A stretch of DNA of 64,000 nucleotides from Dokdonella koreensis DS-123 (GCF_001632775.1 NZ_CP015249.1:4196686-4260685), one strand, 5' to 3'; counted from the stretch's first letter, positions 9,860 through 23,611 are shown. The notes: generated from the sequence alone by a model not told the origin. Program-made: numbers and translations.

Positions 9860-11683
9860 TCAGCGAATCGCCAGGGCCAGCAGCAGGCCGGCCCAAAGCA
9901 CGAAGCCGACCCAGTTGTTGTTGCGGAACGCGGCCAGGCAGGGCGCGCGCGCGCGATCGCGCATGATCCACTGCTGCCAGGCGAACAGGCCCGCCGCCGC
10001 CGCCAGGCCCACGAAGTACGGCCACGGCAGCGCCGCGCGCGTGCCGGCCAGCAGCATCGCGAAGACGAACGTCACCATCAGCACACCGAGGATCGGCAGG
10101 TCCGCGTCGCCGAACAGGATCGCGGTCGAGCGCGCGCCGACCCGGATGTCCTCCTCGCGGTCGACCATCGCGTACTCGGTGTCGTAGATCACCGAGAACA
10201 GCACATTGGCCAGGAACAGCAGCCAGCACAGCGGCGGCAGGCTGCCGGTCACGGCCGCGAACGCCATCGGGATGGACCAGCCGAACGCGGCGCCGAGCAC
10301 GACCTGGGCCAGGTGGGTGACGCGCTTGGTGAACGGGTAGATGGCCGCCAGCGCGGCACCGACGAATGAAAGCAGGATCGTCAGCGTATTGGTGAACAGC
10401 ACCAGCACGAAGGCCAGTGCGAGCAGGCCGCCGAACAGCGCGAGTGCCTCCTGCTTCGAGACCCGGCCGGCGGCCATCGGCCGGCCGCGCGTGCGCTGCA
10501 CCTTGGCGTCGAGCCAGTCGTGGTCCGCGTAGTCGTTGATGACGCAGCCGGCCGCACGCATCACGAAGACGCCGAGCGTGAAGATCACCAGCAGGCCGAC
10601 CGGCGGAAAGTCGTTGGCGGCGAACCACAGCGCCCACCAGGTGGGCCATAGCAGCAGCAGGGCGCCGATCGGGCGGTCCATCCGCATCAGCACGAGGTAC
10701 TCGCGGATGCGTCCGCGCCGGTCGGCCGGCAGATAGCCGAGCAGGACGTCGATCACGCGCTGCGAACGCGTCGAGGCGTCGGCCGGTTGGTGATCGGTGC
10801 ATACCGGGGGGGCCGCGGTGGCGGACCGCGCCGCGCCGGCACGGCTCCACGGCGGATCGGCCGCCTTCGCCGGCGTCCCCGCCGGTGCCGCCGGGGGCTC
10901 GCGCCGCGGCGCGGATGCGCCGCGCGCCGGTTGCGCCGGTTGCGCCGGTTGCGCCGGTTGCGCCGGTTGCGCCGGTTGCGCCGGTTGCGCCGGTTGCGCC
11001 GGTTGCGCCAGTTGCGCCAGTTGCGTCGGCTGCGTCGGCTGCGTCGGCTGCGTCGGCTGCGTCGGCTGCGTCGGCTGCGTCGGCTGCGTCGGCTGCGTCG
11101 GCTGCGTCGGCTGCGTCGGCTGCGTCGGCTGCGTCGGCTGCGTCGGCTGCGTCGGCTGCGTCGGCTGCGTCGGCTGCGTCGGCTGCGTCGGCTGCGTCGG
11201 CTGCGTCGGCTGCGTCGGCTGCGTCGGCTGCGTCGGCTGCGTCGGCTGCGTCGGCTGCGTCGGCTGCGTCGGCTGCGCTGCGCGCGCCGACGCCGGGACG
11301 GGCGGGCGCCGCGCCCCGGGCGAAGGCGCGATGTCCTGGGAGGCCGCTGGCTCCGCTGCCGTCACGGCCGAAGTGGCCCGGCGGCGCGGCGCGGCCGGAC
11401 GCGCTGGCGCGACGATCGACGGATCGGCCGGCACCGACGCGGCGGCGGCGTCGGTGACCTTCGGCGCGACGACACGACGGCGCGGCGGCGGCGTGACCGC
11501 TACGTCCGCGGCCGGCGAAACCGACGGGTCCGGCGGCGGCGCGGTACGGCGGCGCGGCGACCGCGCGACGGCCGGAGCCTCGGGTGCGTCGGCGGCCGGA
11601 CTCGCCCCGGCATCCGCGGGCGGCATCGGCTTGCGGCGCGGCGCGCGGGGTTTTTTCGGAGGTGGAGGCGGTGTTTCGTCCAT
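9860..11683 (-). CDS. ubiA: 4-hydroxybenzoate polyprenyltransferase UbiA with long repeat-rich N-terminal extension
   Basis: UbiA attaches the polyprenyl tail to 4-hydroxybenzoate in ubiquinone synthesis at the inner membrane. The last ~298 residues form the enzyme: several membrane helices, the first Asp-rich motif in [17 protein letters not shown] and the second in [15 protein letters not shown]. Before it lies an unusual ~309-residue extension rich in Pro, Ala, Arg and Lys, beginning [17 protein letters not shown], with a run of 39 tripeptide repeats (AQP then TQP) at residues ~136-252. The ATG at 11683 includes the extension; a GTG at 10756 would give a normal-length 298-residue enzyme. 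Neither has a clear ribosome binding site. The enzyme call is firm, the start is not. Confidence 0.85.
   Translation of the reverse strand: MDETPPPPPKKPRAPRRKPMPPADAGASPAADAPEAPAVARSPRRRTAPPPDPSVSPAADVAVTPPPRRRVVAPKVTDAAAASVPADPSIVAPARPAAPRRRATSAVTAAEPAASQDIAPSPGARRPPVPASARAAQPTQPTQPTQPTQPTQPTQPTQPTQPTQPTQPTQPTQPTQPTQPTQPTQPTQPTQPTQPTQPTQPTQPTQPTQPTQPTQPTQPTQLAQLAQPAQPAQPAQPAQPAQPAQPAQPAQPARGASAPRREPPAAPAGTPAKAADPPWSRAGAARSATAAPPVCTDHQPADASTRSQRVIDVLLGYLPADRRGRIREYLVLMRMDRPIGALLLLWPTWWALWFAANDFPPVGLLVIFTLGVFVMRAAGCVINDYADHDWLDAKVQRTRGRPMAAGRVSKQEALALFGGLLALAFVLVLFTNTLTILLSFVGAALAAIYPFTKRVTHLAQVVLGAAFGWSIPMAFAAVTGSLPPLCWLLFLANVLFSVIYDTEYAMVDREEDIRVGARSTAILFGDADLPILGVLMVTFVFAMLLAGTRAALPWPYFVGLAAAAGLFAWQQWIMRDRARAPCLAAFRNNNWVGFVLWAGLLLALAIR
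10926..11276. repeat. 39-copy, 9-bp tandem repeat inside ubiA
   Basis: The plus strand shows nine copies of GCCGGTTGC, two of GCCAGTTGC and 28 of GTCGGCTGC, all in phase and without a single spacer base (351 bp). On the minus strand this codes the tripeptide Ala-Gln-Pro or Thr-Gln-Pro. Because the unit is a multiple of three, gain or loss of copies would lengthen or shorten the protein without breaking the frame. All six frames are open through the tract, which makes long spurious ORFs here. It is not a CRISPR array: there are no spacers. Confidence 0.97.
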
Positions 11684-11789
11684 CGCGCAAGTGTAGGGCT
11701 TCGTCTCGCGGGCGACACGTCTGCAACGGCCGGATGGCATCACGCTTGGGCTATCCTCGCGCCCAGCCAGAACCGACGAGATTCCAGCC

Positions 11790-13430
11790 GTGACCCGATT
11801 CGTGCCGCTTCGCTACCTGTGCTTCGTGATCGCCGTCGTGGCGCTGGCGGTCGGCCTCGCCGCATGGGCCCACGGCATCGGCTGGCGCGTGCTGGCGGCG
11901 GCAGGCCTGGCCCTGACCGCGCTGGGCGTGCACGACCTCGTGCAGACGCGCCACACCCTGCGTCGCAATTATCCGATCGTCGGCCGGCTGCGCTACCTGT
12001 TCGAAGCGATCCGCCCGATGATGCGCCAGTACGTGGTCGAGGCGGATGACGACGAAGTGCCGTTCTCGCGCGACCAGCGCGCGATCGTCTACCAGCGCGC
12101 CAAGCGCGAGCTGGAAACGCGCGCCTTCGGCACCGAGCGCAGCGTCTACCGCGGCGACTACGAATGGATCAACCATTCGATGGCGCCGGCGCTGATCGAC
12201 GGCCACGACTTTCGCGTGCCGGTCGGCGGGCCCGAATGCACCCAGCCGTACTCGGCCAGCGTCTTCAACATCTCCGCGATGAGCTTCGGCTCGCTGTCGC
12301 CGAACGCGATCCGGGCACTCAACGAGGGCGCGCGGCGCGGGGGCTTCTACCACGACACCGGCGAAGGCTCGCTGTCGCCGTACCATCGCGAGAACGGCGG
12401 CGACATCGTCTGGGAGCTCGGCTCGGGCTACTTCGGCGCCTGCAAACGCGCCGGCGTGTTCAGCGCGGAGCGGTTCGCCGAGCGGGCGACGCTGCCCCAG
12501 GTCAAGATGATCGAGCTCAAGCTCTCCCAAGGCGCCAAGCCCGGCCACGGCGGCGTGCTGCCGGCGGCCAAGGTCACCCGCGAGATCGCGCTGACGCGCG
12601 GCGTTCCGGAAGGCGAGGACTGCATCTCGCCGGCGCGTCATTCGGCCTTCGACACGCCCGAAGGCCTGCTCCGCTTCATCGCGCACCTGCGCACGCTGTC
12701 CGGCGGCAAGCCGACCGGGTTCAAGCTGGCGATCGGCCACCCCTGGGAGTGGTTCGGCATCGCCAAGGCGATGCTCAGCACCGGCATCCGCCCGGATTTC
12801 ATCGTCGTCGACGGCGCCGAGGGCGGCACCGGCGCGGCACCGATGGAGTTCGCCGACCATGTTGGCGTGCCGCTGCGCGAGGCCCTGCTGCTGGTCCACA
12901 ACACACTGGTGGGCCTGAACCTGCGCGACCAGGTCCGCATCGGTGCGGCCGGAAAGATCATCACGGCGTTCGACGTCGCGCGCACGCTGGCGCTCGGCGC
13001 GGACTGGTGTAATGCCGCGCGCGGCTTCATGTTCGCGCTCGGCTGCCTGCAGTCGCAGGCCTGTCATACCGATCACTGCCCGACCGGCGTCGCCACGCAG
13101 GATCCGCGGCGCTGGAAGTCGCTGGCCGTGCCGGACAAGGCCGAGCGCGTCAGGAACTTCCACGAAGGCACGCTGCACGCGCTCAAGGAGCTGATCGCCG
13201 CCGCAGGCCTGCACCACCCCGGCGAACTCGGGCCCGAGCACATCATCCGACGCGTTTCCGGCAACGAGGTGCGCTCGCTGGCGACGCTGTATCCGTTCCT
13301 GCGCCCCGGCGAACTGCTGGCGGACGTCCCCGAGCACGCGGTGTTCCAGCGCTTCTGGCGCGCGGCGCGCGCCGACAGCTTCGGGCCGCCCCCCGGCATC
13401 ACCGAGCTGCGCTGGAGCAAGCTGCGCTGA
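11790..13430 (+). CDS. FMN-binding glutamate synthase-family protein, membrane anchored
   Basis: The 546-residue product contains the glutamate synthase central FMN-binding domain (GltS/GltB family) without the amidotransferase or NADPH domains. Key stretches are FNISAMSFGSLSPNAIRAL, GEGSLSPYHRENGGD, the substrate-loop KLSQGAKPGHGGVLPA, the FMN-contact VVDGAEGGTGAAP, and cysteines in CLQSQACHTDHCPTGVATQ that resemble the 3Fe-4S site. Two hydrophobic N-terminal segments (residues ~7-26 and 32-50) suggest membrane anchoring. The true reaction of this short family is not settled. The start is GTG at 11790. It is divergent from ubiA with a spacer of about 106 bases. Confidence 0.88.
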   Translation: MTRFVPLRYLCFVIAVVALAVGLAAWAHGIGWRVLAAAGLALTALGVHDLVQTRHTLRRNYPIVGRLRYLFEAIRPMMRQYVVEADDDEVPFSRDQRAIVYQRAKRELETRAFGTERSVYRGDYEWINHSMAPALIDGHDFRVPVGGPECTQPYSASVFNISAMSFGSLSPNAIRALNEGARRGGFYHDTGEGSLSPYHRENGGDIVWELGSGYFGACKRAGVFSAERFAERATLPQVKMIELKLSQGAKPGHGGVLPAAKVTREIALTRGVPEGEDCISPARHSAFDTPEGLLRFIAHLRTLSGGKPTGFKLAIGHPWEWFGIAKAMLSTGIRPDFIVVDGAEGGTGAAPMEFADHVGVPLREALLLVHNTLVGLNLRDQVRIGAAGKIITAFDVARTLALGADWCNAARGFMFALGCLQSQACHTDHCPTGVATQDPRRWKSLAVPDKAERVRNFHEGTLHALKELIAAAGLHHPGELGPEHIIRRVSGNEVRSLATLYPFLRPGELLADVPEHAVFQRFWRAARADSFGPPPGITELRWSKLR

Positions 13431-13515
13431 CGCTCCGGCATGGTCTAATCTGCCCCCGCAGCGGGACCGCTCCCAGTCCCCGATCGCCTTCCTTCGTACC
13501 TTCCGGACCGCCTTC

Positions 13516-14031
13516 GTGAATTCCTCGATCACGCCCCCGCCCCGCATCGAACTGCGCATCCTCGACGAGCGCCTGCACGAATGGGGCCTGCCCCGCTACC
13601 AGAGCGCCCAGGCGGCCGGCATCGACCTGATCGCCTGCGTCACCGAGCCGGTTCGCATCGCGCCGCAGGCGCCGGCGATCCTGATTCCCACCGGCATCGC
13701 GATGCACATGGACACCGACGCCCTGTGCGCGGTGATCGTGGCCCGCTCGGGCCTCGGCCACAAGAAAGGGCTGGTGCTCGGCAACGGCACCGGCATCATC
13801 GACGCCGACTACATGGCCGAGTGCTTCGTCAGCGTGTGGAACCGCAATCCGCCCTCGGCCGCCGATGCCACGATCACGATCCATCCCGGCGATCGCATCG
13901 CGCAGATGCTGTTCCTGCCGGTCCTGCGGCCGCAGTTCACGGTCGTCTCGACCTTCTCGTCGGAAAGCACGCGCGGCCTGGGCGGGTTCGGATCCACCGG
14001 CGTCGGCGCCGGTTCCGCACAGCCGGAGTGA
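13516..14031 (+). CDS. dut: Deoxyuridine 5'-triphosphate nucleotidohydrolase (dUTPase)
   Basis: Dut hydrolyses dUTP to dUMP, keeping uracil out of DNA and feeding dTMP synthesis. The 171-residue product carries the trimeric dUTPase motifs in order: AGIDLIAC, ARSGLGHKKGLVLGN, GTGIIDADYMAECFVSVWN, and the C-terminal P-loop-like RGLGGFGSTG. The start GTG at 13516 gives an N-terminal extension of about ten residues over the shortest relatives. It lies immediately before algC on the same strand, a neighbour pair also found in xanthomonads. Confidence 0.95.
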   Translation: MNSSITPPPRIELRILDERLHEWGLPRYQSAQAAGIDLIACVTEPVRIAPQAPAILIPTGIAMHMDTDALCAVIVARSGLGHKKGLVLGNGTGIIDADYMAECFVSVWNRNPPSAADATITIHPGDRIAQMLFLPVLRPQFTVVSTFSSESTRGLGGFGSTGVGAGSAQPE

Positions 14032-14389
14032 CTGCGGCCGGTCGCCTCCGGCGGCCGCAAGCGCCGCCTGCCCCGCCCGGGATCGTTCGTGCGCGGCGCC
14101 TCCGAAACGCCCCGACGCGCGGTACGGCGCGCGGTCGATTTCGAGCGTCGGCGCGGTGATCCGGCCAGGCAAGGCGGCAGGATCCGACGAGCCACCGGGC
14201 CCAGGGCCACAGCCTGACCGGGCTGCGCCGGGGCCTTCCCGATGGGGTGCCCCACCTCAAAGGCCATGACACGCTCTAGAATGCGTCGACGGCAGGTGGC
14301 GCGCCGTTCTCGGAATGCCGACGTGCAGGCAGGCACACTGCCCCGGTACCGCCGGCGGCGCGACGGGCAACGAACCCTCGGGGGAGGAC
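14032..14389. other. 358-base spacer between dut and algC
   Basis: No credible gene is visible. A TAGAAT at 14277-14282 could be the -10 box of an algC promoter, but no good -35 sits 16-18 bases upstream. A strong GGGGGAGG ribosome binding site ends the spacer just before the algC ATG. Confidence 0.5.
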
Positions 14390-16774
14390 ATGGGGAACGA
14401 GGAATCACCATCGGCCAAGCGGCGTCTTCCGCGCCTGAGCTACCGACCCGATCCGCGCGTGCTGCTCTCGGTCGCCGCGGCGACCGTGCTGCTCGCCGGC
14501 ACGGCCTTTCTCGCCTGGCAGACCTGGCTGGTCATGCGCGAGAGCAGCGGCGCGATCGAGGCCGAGCGCCTGCGCACCGAACTGGTGGCCGAGTTCGGCA
14601 AGCGGATCGCCGACCAGCGCCGTCAGGTCGAGGCCGCGCTGGGTAGCGCGCCGGTCCAGCAATTGTTCCAGTCGCCCACGCCGGACCTGGCGATGGCGTC
14701 GAACCTGATCAAGGCCACCGTGCCGGAGCTGGGCGCCGCGCGGTTCTACGACGCCGCGCTGGGTTCGGTCCTGGTCGACGACCTCGCCCAGGTCGGCTAC
14801 GCCCGCGCTGCCCTGCTGATGCGTGCGCAATCGGACGCGGCGCCGACCGTCGCCGCGCTGCGGCAGGAGAAGGACAAGCCCACCGTCCTGCTGCAGGCCT
14901 GGCCGGTCGGCGGCGAGGCCGGCGGGCCGGCGCGCGCGTACCTGCTGGCCGAGTGGCCGGCGCAGGCGATCCTCGACCGGTTCGCCGGCCAGCGCCTGAG
15001 CGGCGCGCGCCTGGAGCTGCGCCAGGGCGACGGCCGCAGCGACCAGCTGCTGCGGGCGATCGGCGACGGCGATGCCAGTTCGCTGGCGGATGTCGGCAAG
15101 CCGGTCGCCGGTTCGGACCTGCGCATCGGCAAGGCGCCGCCGAACTATTTCATAACGGTGCCTCGTTCACCCTTGCTGCTTTCGGTGCTGACCGCACTGT
15201 GCCTGCTGGGTGGCGTGGCCGCCCTGTGGCTGCGCAAGGCCGGCCTCGAGCGCGCGCTGGGCCTGTTGCGGCGCCCTTCCCATCCTCAGGAGAACACGCT
15301 TTTGTCCGACGTCATCAAGCAGCCGCCGAAGCCGGAAACGCCTGCGCCCGCCGCGGTCGCCGAAGCCCCGACCGATCACCCGGCCACCGACGACGGCTGG
15401 GTGGACCAGGGCATCTTCCGTACCTACGACATCCGCGGCGTGGTCGGCCAGACACTGACCATCGGCACGGCGCGGGCCATCGGCCGGGCGATCGGCAGCG
15501 AAGCGCGCAGCCGCGGCCTCGGCGAGATCGTCGTCGGCCGTGACGGCCGCCTGTCGGGGCCGGAGCTTTCCGGCGCCCTGATCGAGGGCCTGCGCGCTGC
15601 CGGCCTGGACGTCATCGACATCGGCCTGGCGCCGACGCCGCTGGTCTACTTCGCCTGCTACCACCTCAACACCGGGTCGGGCGTGGCCGTGACCGGCAGC
15701 CACAACCCGCCGGACTACAACGGCTTCAAGATCGTGCTCGGCGGCGAGACGCTGGCCGAGTCGGCGATCCAGAAGCTCTACGAGCGCATCCGCGACGAGG
15801 ACTACACCAGCGGCAGCGGCGGCCTGCAGAGCATGGACGTCAGCCGCGAGTACATCGACCGGATCGCCGACGACGTGCAGGTGCAGCGGCGGCTCAAGGT
15901 GGTCGTCGACTGCGGCAACGGCGTGCCGGGCGCGATCGCGCCGCAGGTGCTCGAGTCGATCGGCTGCGAGGTCATGCCGCTGTACTGCGAAGTCGACGGC
16001 ACCTTTCCCAACCACCATCCGGACCCGTCCGAGCTGCACAACCTGCAGGACCTGATCCTGACGGTGAAGAACACCGATGCGGACCTCGGGCTCGCGTTCG
16101 ACGGTGACGGCGACCGGCTGGGCGTGGTGACCAAGGCGGGCGAGGTGATCTTCCCGGACCGGCTGCTGATGCTGTTCGCGGCCGACGTGCTCACCCGCGC
16201 GCCCGGCGCGACGATCATCTACGACGTCAAGTGCACCGGCAAGCTGCAGCAGAACGTGCTGCAGAACGGCGGCGTCCCGCTGATGTGGAAGACCGGACAT
16301 TCGCTGATCAAGTCCAAGATGCGCGAGACCGGCGCCGAGCTGGCCGGCGAGATGAGCGGGCACTTCTTCTTCAAGGAACGCTGGTACGGCTTCGACGACG
16401 GCATCTACGCGGCCGCCCGGCTGATGGAGATCCTCGGCGGGGACCTGGAGGAGCGTACGCCCAAGCAGATCTTCGACGCGCTGCCCAATTCCGTCTCTAC
16501 GCCGGAACTGAAGATCCCGATGAAGGAAGGCCAGACCCATCGCTTCATCGCGAACTTCCAGGGCAAGGCCCGCTTCGAGGGCGCCCGGCTGACGACGATC
16601 GACGGCGTGCGCGCGGACTGGCCCGACGGCTGGGGCCTGGTGCGGGCCTCCAATACCACCCCGGTGCTGGTGCTGCGCTTCGATGGTGACGATGCGACGG
16701 CACTGCACCGCATCCAGGACGCCTTCCGCGCGCAATTGCTGGCGCTGGATCCGGACCTGAAGCTGCCGTTCTGA
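14390..16774 (+). CDS. algC: Phosphomannomutase/phosphoglucomutase with membrane-anchored N-terminal domain
   Basis: The enzyme interconverts hexose 6- and 1-phosphates (glucose and mannose), feeding lipopolysaccharide and exopolysaccharide synthesis. The C-terminal ~455 residues are the AlgC/XanA enzyme: VAVTGSHNPPDYNGF with the phosphoserine Ser437, the metal loop FDGDGDRLG (Asp571, 573, 575), the sugar loop GEMSGHFFFKERWYGFDDG, and the phosphate-binding RASNTTPVLVLRFDG. In front is an extra ~300 residues with two membrane segments (about 25-44 and 260-280) enclosing a periplasmic segment of ~215 residues, a layout found in other Lysobacterales. The total is 794 residues. ATG 14390 follows GGGGGAGG. 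Confidence 0.93.
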   Translation: MGNEESPSAKRRLPRLSYRPDPRVLLSVAAATVLLAGTAFLAWQTWLVMRESSGAIEAERLRTELVAEFGKRIADQRRQVEAALGSAPVQQLFQSPTPDLAMASNLIKATVPELGAARFYDAALGSVLVDDLAQVGYARAALLMRAQSDAAPTVAALRQEKDKPTVLLQAWPVGGEAGGPARAYLLAEWPAQAILDRFAGQRLSGARLELRQGDGRSDQLLRAIGDGDASSLADVGKPVAGSDLRIGKAPPNYFITVPRSPLLLSVLTALCLLGGVAALWLRKAGLERALGLLRRPSHPQENTLLSDVIKQPPKPETPAPAAVAEAPTDHPATDDGWVDQGIFRTYDIRGVVGQTLTIGTARAIGRAIGSEARSRGLGEIVVGRDGRLSGPELSGALIEGLRAAGLDVIDIGLAPTPLVYFACYHLNTGSGVAVTGSHNPPDYNGFKIVLGGETLAESAIQKLYERIRDEDYTSGSGGLQSMDVSREYIDRIADDVQVQRRLKVVVDCGNGVPGAIAPQVLESIGCEVMPLYCEVDGTFPNHHPDPSELHNLQDLILTVKNTDADLGLAFDGDGDRLGVVTKAGEVIFPDRLLMLFAADVLTRAPGATIIYDVKCTGKLQQNVLQNGGVPLMWKTGHSLIKSKMRETGAELAGEMSGHFFFKERWYGFDDGIYAAARLMEILGGDLEERTPKQIFDALPNSVSTPELKIPMKEGQTHRFIANFQGKARFEGARLTTIDGVRADWPDGWGLVRASNTTPVLVLRFDGDDATALHRIQDAFRAQLLALDPDLKLPF

Positions 16775-16783
16775 TCGACCGGG

Positions 16784-16804
16784 CCGGCCCGCATCGCGGG
16801 CCGG
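16784..16804. terminator. GC hairpin between algC and a convergent gene
   Basis: Arms CCGGCCCGC and GCGGGCCGG close on a three-base loop nine bases after the algC stop. It lacks a T-run. Its position between convergent genes fits a weak or Rho-assisted terminator. Confidence 0.4.
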
Positions 16805-16934
16805 TCACGTCATGGGATCGCGGCGGCCGCGTGCCGGTCTTCACGGCAGGCGGGTCCATCGGTCATCGACGAAACCGCGCCAAGCACAGGTACGCTCTTC
16901 CAATCGGCGGCTCGTGGCCGCCGCTGGCCGGCCG

Positions 16935-17594
16935 TCAGTGCGCCCGCTCGTCCTGGGCGAGCTTGAGCTTGCGGTAGTGGGCTGCGTCGGCCTCGAAGCG
17001 CTCGGCGGTCTCGACGCGCTCCTGTTCCTTGCGCGCGATCAGCTTGCGGTGGGTGTCGATCTGCTCGCGCAGATCGAGGATGCGGTTGGTCAGCACGACC
17101 GGTACCGGCTTGCCGGCCTGCTCGAGCTCGTCGGCATGCGCGAGCTGGTCGGCGAGCGTGCCCTCCTGGCTGCGCAGGCTGATGCGCGCAGCCTTGATCG
17201 TCTGGTCGAGCAGGTCCAGTTGCTGCTGCTGGGTACGCAGCAGGTCCGCCTCGGCCGGGAACGCCACCAGCATCTGCGAGTCGGAACGGCTGCGCAGCGC
17301 GGCCTCCTGCAGGTCGGCCTGTGCCTTGGCCTGCGCCGCCTTGGCGGCCGCGAGTTCTTCGGGCGTCTTGGTGCGCTCGACCCGGCGGATCACGATGCCT
17401 TGCGGGCTGATGACCTCGTAGCCGAGCCGCACGGCCTCGGGCGTGGGGATGTCCGCGTAGTGCAGGTTCCCTTCGCTGTCACGCCACTTGTAGCGGTTGT
17501 GGTCGGGCAGGGAGGAGCGCTGCGCCGCCGCCGGCTGCGCGGCAGCCAGCAGAACCGTCAGTGCTGCAAGAGCGATTCCCCTGTAGAACGCCAT
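16935..17594 (-). CDS. Exported DUF4124-type protein with long coiled coil
   Basis: The 219-residue product starts with a signal peptide (GIALAALTVLLAAAQPAAA, cut near residue 25). A short DUF4124-like motif follows (HNRYKWRDSEGNLHYADIPTPEA), then a charged, Ala/Gln/Leu-rich region from about residue 75 to the end that should form a coiled coil. The function is unknown; such proteins are periplasmic or outer-membrane associated. GGAGG lies 6 bases before the chosen ATG; an upstream in-frame start would remove the signal peptide from the N terminus. It lies 59 bases after pyrE on the same strand and may be cotranscribed with it. Confidence 0.82.
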   Translation of the reverse strand: MAFYRGIALAALTVLLAAAQPAAAQRSSLPDHNRYKWRDSEGNLHYADIPTPEAVRLGYEVISPQGIVIRRVERTKTPEELAAAKAAQAKAQADLQEAALRSRSDSQMLVAFPAEADLLRTQQQQLDLLDQTIKAARISLRSQEGTLADQLAHADELEQAGKPVPVVLTNRILDLREQIDTHRKLIARKEQERVETAERFEADAAHYRKLKLAQDERAH

Positions 17595-17653
17595 GTCCAC
17601 CTCCAGACGACGGGAGTATAGGCGAGGTCGTCGTTTCCGACGCCGAACCGCCG

Positions 17654-18295
17654 TCACACCCCGTAACGCGCGCGATAGGCGGCGAGCTGCGGCCGATGAA
17701 CGGCCAGGTCCTCGCGCTCGCCGGCAAACGCCAGGAGATCGGCCAGCGTGGCGATCGCGATGACCGGGATGCCGTACTCGTGGGCCACTTCCTGGGCGGC
17801 CGAACGCTCGCCCTGGCCGCGCTCCTGGCGATCCAGCGCGATCAGCACACCGGCCGGCGTGGCGCCGGCGGCACGGATCAGCGCCAGCGACTCGCGGATC
17901 GCGGTGCCGGCGGTGATCACGTCGTCGACGATCAGCACGCGGCCGGCCAGCGGTGCGCCGACCAGCAGACCGCCTTCGCCGTGGTCCTTGGCTTCCTTGC
18001 GGTTGTAGGTGTACGGCAGGTCGCGGCCATGCCGGTCCGCCAGGGCCGCCGCCGTGACGGCGGCCAGCACGATGCCCTTGTAGGCGGGACCGAACAGGCC
18101 GTCGAAGGCCAGGCCCGAGTCGGTGGCCGCCTGCGCATAGGCCCGCCCGAGCGTGGCCAGCGCCCGGCCCGAATCGAACAGGCCGGCATTGAAGAAATAC
18201 GGGCTCAACCGCCCGGACTTGAGCGTGAACTCGCCGAAGCGCAGGGCCTGGCGTGCCAGGGCCAGCTCGAGAAACTCGCGTTGATGATCGTGCAC
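17654..18295 (-). CDS. pyrE: Orotate phosphoribosyltransferase PyrE
   Basis: PyrE joins orotate to PRPP to make orotidine 5'-phosphate in pyrimidine synthesis. The 213-residue product shows [43 protein letters not shown] and the PRPP-binding signature [13 protein letters not shown]. The GTG start at 18295 is chosen because it gives the family length and has GAGG 8 bases upstream; the frame stays open beyond it without conserved sequence. It lies just beyond the rrn terminator on the same strand, so it needs its own promoter in the 147-base gap, where no clear one is visible. Confidence 0.94.
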   Translation of the reverse strand: MHDHQREFLELALARQALRFGEFTLKSGRLSPYFFNAGLFDSGRALATLGRAYAQAATDSGLAFDGLFGPAYKGIVLAAVTAAALADRHGRDLPYTYNRKEAKDHGEGGLLVGAPLAGRVLIVDDVITAGTAIRESLALIRAAGATPAGVLIALDRQERGQGERSAAQEVAHEYGIPVIAIATLADLLAFAGEREDLAVHRPQLAAYRARYGV

Positions 18296-18442
18296 GTGGA
18301 AAGCCTCGCCGGAAGCTGCGGAACGATAGCAGTTCGTTTCACCTGTACGGGATAGGCCGGCGCGGGTGCGCGAGATCCGGCGGTTCGCGGTGGGTGCCGG
18401 CATGGAGCAGCGGCGGTTGGCGGTTGGCGTCCAGCGCACAAC

Positions 18443-18469
18443 AAAAAACCCCCGCCGGTAAGGCGGGGG
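18443..18469 (-). terminator. Rho-independent terminator of the rrn operon
   Basis: Read on the minus strand, an 8-base perfect stem CCCCCGCC/GGCGGGGG with a five-base loop is followed by six T residues. It lies 14 bases past the 5S gene, so it ends the ribosomal RNA operon before pyrE. Confidence 0.92.
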
Positions 18470-18483
18470 TCGGCTTTGAGGCC

Positions 18484-18598
18484 CTTGGCGATGACCTACT
18501 CTTGCATGGCTTAAGCCACACTACCATCGGCGCGGGTGCGTTTCACTTCCGAGTTCGGGATGGGATCGGGTGGGACCACACCGCTATGGTCGCCAAGG
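18484..18598 (-). rRNA. rrf: 5S ribosomal RNA
   Basis: About 115 bases reading (minus strand) CTTGGCGACCATAGCGG to GGTCATCGCCAAG, with complementary ends that form the terminal helix, and the conserved CCCGAACTCGGAAGTGAAAC core. It is the last gene of the operon, 117 bases after 23S. Ends are accurate to a few bases. Confidence 0.95.
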
Positions 18599-18704
18599 AA
18601 CTGGCGGAGACCGCGCCCGAGGGCGCCCGTCTCACATAGGGGACTTGGGACGTAAACAAGCGTTCGGGCCTGCCGGCAGAACATGCCGTTGGGGCTGGAA
18701 GCGT

Positions 18705-18715
18705 CTTGGAGTTAT

Positions 18716-18725
<10 letters not shown>
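18705..18725. repeat. 3' arm of the 23S precursor processing stem
   Basis: This 21-base arm (CTTGGAGTTATATGATCAAG plus C) is the inverted partner of 21589-21609, with one G·U pair in the RNA. Together they close the 23S precursor into a long stem of the kind cut by RNase III. Confidence 0.85.
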
Positions 18726-21588
<2,863 letters not shown>

Positions 21589-21596
<8 letters not shown>

Positions 21597-21609
21597 ATAT
21601 AACTCCAAG
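21589..21609. repeat. 5' arm of the 23S precursor processing stem
   Basis: This is the inverted partner of 18705-18725. The two arms flank 23S and overlap its mature ends. Confidence 0.85.
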
Positions 21610-21704
21610 TCGCCTCAGAGTCCTACAGCCTCGACGTTCGCTTTACTTGCCTCAACGACACATTCTGGATCGGCAGATCCAAAACGCTTGTTTACGTCCC
21701 AAGT

Positions 21705-21716
21705 TGTCAAAGAACA
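21705..21716 (-). promoter_or_regulatory. boxA antitermination site in the tRNA-Ala/23S spacer
   Basis: On the minus strand it reads TGTTCTTTGACA, an exact match to the boxA consensus TGYTCTTTRACA. boxA is bound by NusB–S10 to keep RNA polymerase from terminating early in rRNA genes. It lies about 110 bases before 23S, the usual second boxA position. Confidence 0.85.
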
Positions 21717-21777
21717 CAGACCGACCTCAACGTCGGACTGCTTCAAAATTCTTAAGTGCGCGCTTATTCAGAGAAGC

Positions 21778-21853
21778 TGGTGGAGCCTGTCGGGATCGAA
21801 CCGACGACCCCCTGCTTGCAAAGCAGGTGCTCTCCCAGCTGAGCTAAGGCCCC
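21778..21853 (-). tRNA. alaT: tRNA-Ala (anticodon TGC)
   Basis: This 76-base gene includes an encoded CCA end. The sequence starts GGGGCCTTAGCTCAGCTGGG, has the anticodon loop CTTTGCAAG and ends GGCTCCACCA. It is in the 16S–23S spacer. Confidence 0.97.
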
Positions 21854-21884
21854 ACAAAATGGCCGCTGTACCGGGCTTGCCGAG

Positions 21885-21961
<77 letters not shown>

Positions 21962-22072
21962 ATCTTGATCGGCGTTCTCGTCCGTCAGTCATGCACCGCA
22001 TGACCGCGAACGGGTGTGCTCTGAATAGGCAGGTGTCTTGTGTGGACGCCTTGGGCGGATCAGTCGTACTCG

Positions 22073-23611
<1,539 letters not shown>

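Noticed and set aside
10926-11276. Possible CRISPR array
   Set aside because: Units are 9 bp, contiguous and without spacers, within a coding frame; no cas genes nearby.
10787-12049. Several plus-strand frames through the ubiA repeat (poly LRR, GCV and ASA products)
   Set aside because: They come from reading a 9-bp repeat in other frames; none has a known domain outside the repeat.
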